A DNA stretch of 20,294 nucleotides. It comes from an uncultured bacterium. GTDB lineage: Bacteria > Bacillota > Clostridia > Oscillospirales > Ruminococcaceae. How positions within the stretch are numbered: the first letter of the stretch is position 1; every line of letters begins with the position of its first letter. Positions 13,918-20,294 of this stretch are shown here, piece after piece. Made by a program: the position numbers and the translations under genes. Under the pieces are notes generated by a model. The model was given only the letters and a program-made list of their open reading frames with translations, did no database searches and was not told where the DNA came from. The stretch spans positions 1-20,294 of the forward strand of contig CAKWRB010000009.1 of the NCBI GenBank assembly GCA_934845495.1, read 5' to 3'.

Positions 13918-14014
13918 TCCGATCCCCTCGATTCCCGTGTTTTTCTTTCATCATACCGGGAACAGCCGCTGCTTGTCAACGAAAAATCAACACAGCACCG
14001 TGCTAAACCGGCAG

Positions 14015-14051
14015 AAAATAAAAAGAGAGCAGCCCAAACAGGCTGCCCTCC
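14015..14051 (-). terminator. Intrinsic terminator of the hydrolase-ABC operon
   Basis: An 11-bp stem (AGAGAGCAGCC / GGCTGCCCTCC on the plus strand, two wobbles) has loop CAAACA. AAAATAAAA on its left reads as a T-rich run on the minus strand. It lies 10 nt after the ATPase stop. Confidence 0.9.
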
Positions 14052-14060
14052 GGGGGTTAA

Positions 14061-14792
14061 TTACAACACCTTGCTGAGGAAGTCCTTCAGACGGGGGTTC
14101 TGGGGGTTCTGGAACAGCTCGGCCGGGGTGTTTTCCTCCAGCATTTTGCCGTCTGCCAGGAAGATCACCCGGGTGGCCACCTCCCGGGCAAAGCCCATCT
14201 CGTGGGTGACCAGCACCATGGTCATGCCGGCCTTGGCCAGCTCCTTCATAACATCCAGCACCTCGCCGACCATCTCCGGGTCCAGGGCCGAGGTGGGCTC
14301 GTCAAACAGCATGATCTCCGGATCCATGCACAGGCTGCGGGCAATGGCAACACGCTGCTTCTGGCCGCCCGACAGCCGGGAGGGATAGGCATCCCGCTTA
14401 TCGGCCAGGCCCACACGGGCCAGCAGCTCCATGGCGCGCTGTTCCGCTGCCGCCTTATCCATCCCCAGTACCTGAATGGGGGCCAGGGTGAGGTTTTCCA
14501 GAACGGTCATGTGCGGGAAGAGATTGAAGTGCTGGAACACAAAGCCCATCTTGATGCGCAGCTTTTCCAGCTTCTTGGAATCCTTGGTGTGAAGGTCCAG
14601 CCGTTCGCCGTCGATCCACACCTCTCCCTCCTCGGGGTCCTCCAGACCGGCAATGCAGCGCAGCAGGGTGGACTTACCCGAACCGGACGGGCCGATCAGG
14701 CAGATGATCTCCCCCTTTTCCACATCCAGGCTGGCGTCATCCACCGCTTTGAGGGCTCCGAAGCTCTTGGAAACATGTTTAAGACTAATCAC
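14061..14792 (-). CDS. Polar amino acid ABC transporter, ATP-binding protein
   Basis: The 243-residue ATPase is of the GlnQ/HisP type that powers import of polar amino acids. Walker [10 protein letters not shown] lies at residues 34-42, Q-loop [13 protein letters not shown] near 85, signature LSGGQKQR at 140-147, Walker [12 protein letters not shown] with Asp164/Glu165, and the H-loop [13 protein letters not shown] near 199. All catalytic residues are present. The start is GTG, 8 nt inside the end of the permease gene; the AAAGGA site upstream is about 12 nt away, so translation is probably coupled. The phrase [12 protein letters not shown] and the length are typical of the PAAT family. The amino acid cannot be told from the ATPase. 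Confidence 0.96.
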   Translation of the reverse strand: MISLKHVSKSFGALKAVDDASLDVEKGEIICLIGPSGSGKSTLLRCIAGLEDPEEGEVWIDGERLDLHTKDSKKLEKLRIKMGFVFQHFNLFPHMTVLENLTLAPIQVLGMDKAAAEQRAMELLARVGLADKRDAYPSRLSGGQKQRVAIARSLCMDPEIMLFDEPTSALDPEMVGEVLDVMKELAKAGMTMVLVTHEMGFAREVATRVIFLADGKMLEENTPAELFQNPQNPRLKDFLSKVL

Positions 14793-15468
14793 TGAGTGCC
14801 ATCCTTTCCTCCAGCTTCGAGGAGAAGCGGGAAATCGTAAGTGTGAGAACCAGGTAGACCACCGATGCCATCAGCAGCGGCGGCACATAGTTGTAGGTGT
14901 AGGTACCGATGGTTTTGGCGCTCTGGAGCAGTTCCACAACGCCAATGGTGGAGAGCAGCGAGGAATCCTTGATGAGGGTAATGAACTCGCTGACCAGTGG
15001 CGGAATAATGCGTTTGAACGCCTGGGGCAGAATGATGAAGCGCATCATCTGGCCGTAGCCCAGGCCCAGGGTGCGGCTGGCCTCCCACTGACCGTTGTCC
15101 ACTGCCTGGATCGCCGAGCGGATCAGCTCGGTGGTGTAGGCGCCCGAGTTGATGCTCAGGGCGACGATGCCGATGAGGTAGACACTGGGGTTGAAGGGAG
15201 TTCCGGTGATGGAGCGCACAATGGATGGCACACCCAAATAGAAGAACAGGATCTGCAGCATCATCGGGGTGCCGCGGATGGTCTCCACATAGAAGGTGGC
15301 AAGGCCGTGGGCCAGCTTGTTCTTGGAGATGCGCCCGGCTGCGCCCAGAATTCCCAGGCAGAGACCAAGGGTGAGTGCCAGCGCTGCAATGCCCACCGAT
15401 ACACCCGCTGCCTTCAGCATAAAGAGAATGTTATCCATGGTCAGGTATTTTTCCAGTAAGATTTCCAT
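14785..15468 (-). CDS. Polar amino acid ABC transporter, permease
   Basis: The 227-residue membrane protein of the HisM/GlnP family forms the channel, probably as a homodimer, since only one permease gene is present. The N-terminal spans ([20 protein letters not shown]) are followed by the family signature [20 protein letters not shown] near residues 59-78. The EAA loop follows ([32 protein letters not shown], about 125-158), which contacts the ATPase, then the [21 protein letters not shown] segment. GAGAGGA lies 6 nt before the ATG. It is separated from the binding-protein gene by a 98-nt gap with a long hairpin and overlaps the ATPase gene by 8 nt. Confidence 0.96.
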   Translation of the reverse strand: MEILLEKYLTMDNILFMLKAAGVSVGIAALALTLGLCLGILGAAGRISKNKLAHGLATFYVETIRGTPMMLQILFFYLGVPSIVRSITGTPFNPSVYLIGIVALSINSGAYTTELIRSAIQAVDNGQWEASRTLGLGYGQMMRFIILPQAFKRIIPPLVSEFITLIKDSSLLSTIGVVELLQSAKTIGTYTYNYVPPLLMASVVYLVLTLTISRFSSKLEERMALSD

Positions 15469-15504
15469 ATAGTTCCTCTCTGTTGTGTTTTTTCTAAGAA
15501 CAGG

Positions 15505-15544
15505 AAACAGCTTTGCGCCCCGACACCGGGACGCAAGGCTGTTT
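15505..15544 (-). repeat. Long intercistronic hairpin between binding-protein and permease genes
   Basis: Eighteen positions on each side pair with one mismatch (and one wobble) around a 4-nt loop: AAACAGCTTTGCG and CGCAAGGCTGTTT form the base, CCCG/CGGG the top. On the minus strand it is not followed by a T-run, so it is better read as an mRNA-stabilising or partial-termination stem. That would let the binding protein be made in excess over the membrane parts, as known for other binding-protein operons. Confidence 0.8.
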
Positions 15545-15566
15545 TGTTGACATATTCAGAAGGCTG

Positions 15567-16436
15567 TCAGGCAGCAGCTTCGGAAGAGCTCTCCTCCAGG
15601 GCAGCTTCCTCGGCACCGTCAGTGGCTTCCTCGTCGGCAGCAGCGGTCAGACCCCACTTCACCTGCAGATCCACATAGGCATCCGAAGCCTTGAACTGAG
15701 CAATGGCGTTGTTGACCTCGGCAAGCAGCTGCTCGTTGCCGCTGGCAATGATCACCGAGTTCTCCTCCAGCACCAGCGGCTGCTCCATGATGACATAGCC
15801 GTTGGTATCCGCATAGTTCTGGGCCACAATGCCATCGCAGACCACTGCATCCAGGGCACCGTTCTTCAGGGCCTCGAACATAACAGTGTAGTCGCCGGGG
15901 TTGGTGACCTTGGCGCCGGTGAGCTGCTCCTTGGCAGCAGCCTCGCCGGTGGTGCCCAGGCCGGCACCCACAGTCAGGCCGTCAAACTCATCAAAGGAGG
16001 TGATGGTGGAACCAGCCGGCAGTACGACCACCTGCTTGGACTCCAGGTAGGGGTCACTGAACAGGCACTCGCGGTCCGGGTCGTAGGTGAAGGCAGCCAC
16101 ACCCAGGTCGATCTGACCGGACTGCAGGGCGGTGATGATGGTGGAAAACTCCATCTTCTTCCATACCACCTTGACCTCCTTGCCCTCGGCACCCATATAG
16201 GTGGCCAGGGTCTCGGTCATGTCGATATCAAAGCCTTCCAGCGCACCGGTGGTGGGGTTCAGGCTCTCGTAGGGCGGATAGTCGGCGGATACACCCACCA
16301 CGATCTCACCTGGGGTGAGGATCTCGGCCTCGTAGGCCTTACCGGTGTAGCTCTCCTTGGGCTTGTTGCCGCCGCAGGCGGTCAGGGACAGTGCCATCAT
16401 TGCAGCCAGAGCAGCTGCAGCAATCTTCTTCATCAT
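15567..16436 (-). CDS. Amino-acid-binding lipoprotein of the ABC transporter
   Basis: The 289-residue solute-binding protein (SBP_bac_3 family) captures the amino acid outside the membrane. The lipoprotein signal is MMKKIAAAALAAMMALSLTAC (Cys21). Family motifs are VVGVSADYPPYES near residues 44-56, LEGFDIDMTETLA, ALQSGQIDLGVAAFTYDPDRE with the Arg expected to hold the alpha-carboxylate just before LFSDPYLES, and the hinge sequence GLTVGAGLGTTGE. The start is the first of two adjacent ATGs, 10 nt after GAGGAG; a TTG at 16460 in frame has no site. Unusually, the domain is followed by about 25 acidic/Ala residues (DEEATDGAEEAALEESSSEAAA). It follows the hydrolase gene by 29 nt. Confidence 0.95.
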   Translation of the reverse strand: MMKKIAAAALAAMMALSLTACGGNKPKESYTGKAYEAEILTPGEIVVGVSADYPPYESLNPTTGALEGFDIDMTETLATYMGAEGKEVKVVWKKMEFSTIITALQSGQIDLGVAAFTYDPDRECLFSDPYLESKQVVVLPAGSTITSFDEFDGLTVGAGLGTTGEAAAKEQLTGAKVTNPGDYTVMFEALKNGALDAVVCDGIVAQNYADTNGYVIMEQPLVLEENSVIIASGNEQLLAEVNNAIAQFKASDAYVDLQVKWGLTAAADEEATDGAEEAALEESSSEAAA

Positions 16437-16465
16437 AACAAAAACACTCCTCAGTTTCAATGATT

Positions 16466-17371
16466 CTATCGTGTGATCACAGCAAATCCGTCAAACTCAT
16501 ATCGTCGCAGCCCGGTGCTGCCGATCTCGTCCGGCTCCCGGCCGTCGAGGATCGCGGTGAAGGCTTCGACGGTCCTGCCCAGCATCGAACCGCTCTGCAC
16601 CGGCTCGTTATGGGAGCAGAGCAGCGTGTAGCTGGAAAACTCCTGCGCCAGCAGCGCCATGGTTCCCCGGTAAACCTGCAGCAGCTCGGTCACCGGGCGT
16701 TCCGAAGCCAGCGCCACATAGAGGGCCGCCGGGTAGAAGGTATCGCCGGTAAAGAGCAGCTTGCGGTTGTCCTCCGCCAGCATGATGCTGTCCGGGGAAT
16801 GGCCAGGGGTATCGATGACCCGCAGCTTCCAGCCGCCCAGGTCAAAGACGGTGCCCTCCGGCGCCGGTGTAAAGGCACAGGGGGCAATGGCGTAGTGTGC
16901 CGGGTCGAACCCCTGCGGCCAGGGGCGGGCATTGGCGCCCTCGGTGACCTCTCCGGCCAGCTCGGCAGCGGTGGCGCCCGCCGAAAGTCGTCGTCGTGCC
17001 TCGGGGTGGTCGGGAGCATACACCGTATCAAACAGGGCATTGCCGCCGATGTGGTCGAAGTGGGTGTGGGTGTTCATCACCACCACCGGCAGGCTGGTGA
17101 GCTGTTCCACCACCTGGCGGATGTTCCCCATGCCCAGACCGGTATCCACCAGCAGTGCCTTTTCACGGCCTGTGATGAGGTAGGAGATGACCTCCTGGAA
17201 ATGCCCTGGCTCGTAGATGGCATAGAGATCCGGCTGGATCCGGTAGACCTCGAACCAGTTCCCGGCCACCGGTACCCGCTCCAGCGCCGCATAGGCCGCC
17301 CGGGGCAGGGCATCGTACCAGTGTTCCGGCTGCATGGCGCTGTCCGGCTTCTGTACGGGTGTTTCCTGCAT
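16466..17371 (-). CDS. Metallo-beta-lactamase-fold hydrolase
   Basis: The 301-residue cytoplasmic protein has the full metal site of the superfamily: NTHTHFDHIGG (His102, His104, Asp106, His107), the DTPGHSPDS His near 186, Asp in LFTGDTFY near 205 and His in LLCSHNEP near 252. Two metals, usually zinc, should be bound. An extended N-terminal arm (~60 residues) precedes the domain. The substrate is unknown; members cleave thioesters, lactones, peptides or phosphodiesters. I prefer the ATG over a GTG two codons upstream because the AAGGAA site is then about 9 nt away. It is the first gene of a unit with the amino acid transporter (29-nt gap, no terminator between), suggesting that its substrate or product is linked to the transported compound. 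Confidence 0.93.
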   Translation of the reverse strand: MQETPVQKPDSAMQPEHWYDALPRAAYAALERVPVAGNWFEVYRIQPDLYAIYEPGHFQEVISYLITGREKALLVDTGLGMGNIRQVVEQLTSLPVVVMNTHTHFDHIGGNALFDTVYAPDHPEARRRLSAGATAAELAGEVTEGANARPWPQGFDPAHYAIAPCAFTPAPEGTVFDLGGWKLRVIDTPGHSPDSIMLAEDNRKLLFTGDTFYPAALYVALASERPVTELLQVYRGTMALLAQEFSSYTLLCSHNEPVQSGSMLGRTVEAFTAILDGREPDEIGSTGLRRYEFDGFAVITR

Positions 17372-17397
17372 ACTCACCGCTTCCTTTCCGAGAATTT

Positions 17398-17436
17398 ATG
17401 TATAATTATACAGCTCGTTCCCTGGGTTGTCAACCC
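17398..17436 (-). promoter_or_regulatory. Consensus promoter of the hydrolase-ABC operon with two palindromes
   Basis: On the minus strand TTGACA (17433-17428) and TATAAT (17410-17405) match consensus perfectly at 17-bp spacing. The -35 sits inside GGGTTGACAACCC (17436-17424), a 6+1+6 palindrome, and the -10 inside TGTATAATTATACA (17411-17398), a perfect 14-bp palindrome. Such a strong promoter covered by symmetric sites suggests repression by a dimeric regulator. The leader is under 30 nt, leaving no room for a riboswitch. Confidence 0.85.
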
Positions 17437-17445
17437 TTGAATCCG

Positions 17446-17468
17446 CACAAAACCGCTGCTAAACAGCG
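17446..17468 (-). terminator. Possible weak terminator between the araC-type gene and the hydrolase operon
   Basis: On the minus strand CGCTG-TTTAG-CAGCG is followed by GTTTTGTG. The 5-bp stem is short and the T-run only four, so it may merely reduce read-through into the hydrolase operon. Confidence 0.35.
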
Positions 17469-17506
17469 CAGTTTTCCCCGCAGTTTGCCCAAAGAGCGCA
17501 GAAAGA

Positions 17507-17539
17507 CAGCTGACATACAGGAGCCCTGCATATCAGCTG
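17507..17539. repeat. Imperfect inverted repeat downstream of the AraC-type gene
   Basis: Fifteen positions per arm (CAGCTGACATACAGG / CCTGCATATCAGCTG) pair with two mismatches around a 3-nt loop, 24 nt after the regulator's stop. On the minus strand only TCTTTC follows, so it is an atypical terminator at best. It may also be a protein-binding site upstream of the hydrolase promoter. Confidence 0.6.
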
Positions 17540-17562
17540 CATAAAATTTCATCTTGACCCGG

Positions 17563-18450
17563 TCACTTTACAAATCCCAGCCGGCACTGCTTGCGGTACT
17601 GGGACGGGGATACCCCAAAGGTATCCTTATACGCCCGGGAGAGGTGGAATGCCGAGGAAAATCCCATGCTGGACGAGATCTCCTCCATGGTCCGGTCAGA
17701 CTGTCCCACCAGTTCCTCCACCCGGCGCATCTTCATATTCATGAAGTAGCGGCTGGGTGGGATGCCAAGCACATCGTTGAAGGTCTTGTTCAGGCGGCTT
17801 TCGCTCACGCCCAGGTCCCGAACCAGGTTCTGGATACGGATCGGGCCCTCCAGCCCCTCGGATGCCAGGCGCACTGCCCGGTCGATGAGGTCAGCCTGGG
17901 AGCGTGTGTAAGTATAGGGTGCCTCCCGGGGATCAAAGGCTTCGTCTGCCAGTTCGGGCAATACTGTTTGGAGTACAGCGCAGGCCAGCGCCGCAGCATT
18001 GCTGGCACCTTTGTTCCAACGGTTCAATGCCGTCCGCATCAGTCTGCGAATGGTTTCAGGGTCGGCCGGCGTCACGCCCAGGCCGGACCGGCTGTGGAAC
18101 ATGGCATCAAAGACCCGTTCCAGATAGCTGGGGGACAGCAGGAAATGGATCGACAGGCAGCGCAGCGGCCTCCCCTCCACCGGGCTGATGGTGTAGGGTG
18201 TAAAGGGAGAGAGCAGCAGCACATCGTCTGGATGCGCATCGATCTGCTGATCCTTCTGGGAAAATACTGCCTCACCATCCAGCAGGAAGAGCAGCTCAAA
18301 ACTGCTCAGCACCGCTGTGGATGGCTGAGCGATCCCATCCCAGGCAGCCTCGCTGACGCTGCGCACTGTGAACACTGCCTGGTCGAGCAAACTGCTGTGG
18401 GAATCGGTCCGGTGTGAAACCGGAGGATCTCCTACTCGTTTCAGTGTCAT
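17563..18450 (-). CDS. AraC-family transcriptional regulator
   Basis: This 295-residue regulator has an N-terminal cupin-like sensing domain (FELLFLLDGEAVF near 50-62, HPDDVLLLSPFTPYTI near 72-87) and a C-terminal double helix-turn-helix. The first helix-turn-helix is in IQNLVRDLGVSESRLNKTF, and the second ends in the family signature region ISSSMGFSSAFHLSRAYKDTFGVSPSQYRKQ. The second ATG is preferred because GGAGG is 8 nt away, against 2 nt for the ATG at 18456. It has its own good promoter. It lies just upstream of, and co-directional with, the hydrolase-ABC operon, so it is a candidate regulator of that operon. The effector is unknown, though cupin-type members often sense sugars or small acids. 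Confidence 0.95.
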   Translation of the reverse strand: MTLKRVGDPPVSHRTDSHSSLLDQAVFTVRSVSEAAWDGIAQPSTAVLSSFELLFLLDGEAVFSQKDQQIDAHPDDVLLLSPFTPYTISPVEGRPLRCLSIHFLLSPSYLERVFDAMFHSRSGLGVTPADPETIRRLMRTALNRWNKGASNAAALACAVLQTVLPELADEAFDPREAPYTYTRSQADLIDRAVRLASEGLEGPIRIQNLVRDLGVSESRLNKTFNDVLGIPPSRYFMNMKMRRVEELVGQSDRTMEEISSSMGFSSAFHLSRAYKDTFGVSPSQYRKQCRLGFVK

Positions 18451-18477
18451 ATTCATCGCCTCCGCATCGTTATTTTT

Positions 18478-18506
18478 ATTATATCGTATCCGTTGGCGCG
18501 CTTCAA
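18478..18506 (-). promoter_or_regulatory. Promoter of the AraC-type regulator
   Basis: On the minus strand TTGAAG (18506-18501) and TATAAT (18483-18478) are spaced exactly 17 bp, about 28 nt before the chosen ATG. Confidence 0.75.
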
Positions 18507-18558
18507 GGTTTTATGACAAGCATCTGTGCTAACTTTCCCCTTCCAACTTCCCTCAATC

Positions 18559-18591
18559 AAAAAAGCCCCCGGCGGCTGCCAGGGGCTTTTT
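18559..18591 (-). terminator. Intrinsic terminator of the typA unit
   Basis: AAAAAGCCCC / GGGGCTTTTT pair around an inner GGC/GCC stem. The run of A at the left reads as T on the minus strand, about 27 nt after the membrane-protein stop. It also works in the plus direction by symmetry. Confidence 0.9.
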
Positions 18592-18617
18592 ATGCATATG
18601 ATCGGGGGCTGTTGGCC

Positions 18618-19154
18618 TTACCGGGTCTTGCGGTAGAAGCGCTGACCCAGCTTTTCCTGTGCCAGCTTGCGGATCTCCTCGCACTGTTCCGGGGTGGCAT
18701 CTGCCTTGGCCAAGGCCAAGGCCTGGCTCGGTCCGATGTAGAACAGGAAGGCATTGCGCAGCTCGTAGGCTTCCAGCACCTGTTTCCAGGTGAACTTGCC
18801 AGCTGCTTCTCCCACATAGGAGGCCACACCTTCATCACTGAACACGATGCGGTGGGTCTGCCCCACCACCGTCCGCTTGCCGGTGGACATCCGGTGGATC
18901 TGGTACTCTGCCAGCCCCACCACCAACGGCGGCAGGAACAGATAGATCACACAGGCATAGAAGGTGAACATACCAAAGGCATAGTTTTCTACGGTGTAGT
19001 ATCCGGTCAGCTTGGCAATGACGGTGCCTGCTGCCAGCAGATAGGCCAGGATTCCAATGGGCAGAGTTGCTTTATTTTTACCGAATGTCTGGAAAAAGAC
19101 CAAAACCCCGTACAGGGCCTTTGTGATGGTGGCCTGGACTTCAATCTGACACAT
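18618..19154 (-). CDS. YcxB-like membrane protein
   Basis: The 178-residue protein has two hydrophobic spans (about 30-47 and 58-82) near its N terminus. A C-terminal soluble domain follows with the YcxB-like pattern: IVFSDEGVASYVGEAAGKFTWKQVLEAYE, then FLFYIGPSQALALAKADAT and a final helix ending LGQRFYRK. YcxB-like proteins are widespread in Firmicutes without a proven function. GGAGGG lies about 9 nt before the ATG, and the gene follows typA by 30 nt with no terminator between, so it is probably co-transcribed. The family call rests on pattern recall and is moderately sure; the membrane topology is clear. Confidence 0.75.
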   Translation of the reverse strand: MCQIEVQATITKALYGVLVFFQTFGKNKATLPIGILAYLLAAGTVIAKLTGYYTVENYAFGMFTFYACVIYLFLPPLVVGLAEYQIHRMSTGKRTVVGQTHRIVFSDEGVASYVGEAAGKFTWKQVLEAYELRNAFLFYIGPSQALALAKADATPEQCEEIRKLAQEKLGQRFYRKTR

Positions 19155-19184
19155 GGGGCCGATTCCCTCCTTGCTGGGTGCGAA

Positions 19185-20294
<1,110 letters not shown>

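Noticed and set aside
16460..17440. Plus-strand 326-codon frame opposite the hydrolase
   Set aside because: The opposite strand carries a complete metallo-hydrolase with all metal ligands; the plus frame has no start context.

Overview
The window looks like chromosomal DNA of a GC-rich member of the Clostridia, most likely an Oscillospiraceae/Ruminococcaceae gut anaerobe of the Faecalibacterium/Gemmiger/Subdoligranulum kind. The reasons are GGAGG-type ribosome sites, short consensus sigma-A promoters, many intrinsic terminators, a PyrK/PyrD type 1B pair, QueT, and lipoproteins with Ser/Glu-rich linkers. This placement is inference from style; no rRNA or species marker is present. I see no mobile element, CRISPR array, tRNA or rRNA.

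Left part (1-3303, plus strand): the last 16 codons of an unidentified Cys/His-tailed protein and its terminator. Then comes a polyphosphate operon of ppx (hydrolysis) and ppk1 (synthesis), which overlap by 31 nt. A tandem TTTACA/TTAACA repeat upstream resembles a PhoP box, suggesting phosphate-starvation control.

Middle-left (3313-8803, minus strand): a multi-pass membrane protein of unknown role; two signal-peptide proteins that look paralogous, one ending in a poly-Ser linker and a bare NPDTG motif; and a coupled pair of a pentapeptide-repeat protein and a lipoprotein. Each unit has its own promoter, and most have a clear terminator.

Centre (8804-11777): queT (queuosine precursor transporter, minus strand) has a structured leader with a possible pseudoknot over its ribosome site. 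It is divergent from a plus-strand operon pyrK-pyrD-ruvX, which combines the two subunits of type 1B dihydroorotate dehydrogenase with the YqgF/RuvX nuclease.

Right (11782-18591, minus strand): two lipoproteins (one Met-rich, DUF6612-like), a GNAT acetyltransferase, and a four-gene unit of metallo-beta-lactamase-fold hydrolase, amino-acid-binding lipoprotein, permease and ATPase. That unit is read from a perfect consensus promoter whose -35 and -10 boxes both lie within palindromes. An AraC-family regulator lies just upstream in the same direction.

Far right (18559-20294, minus strand): the C-terminal part of the translational GTPase TypA/BipA, cut by the window edge, followed by a YcxB-like membrane protein.

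The strongest leads for something new are the queT leader, the hydrolase/amino-acid-transporter unit with its double-palindrome promoter, and the secreted paralogue pair. No complete undescribed system can be claimed from the sequence alone.
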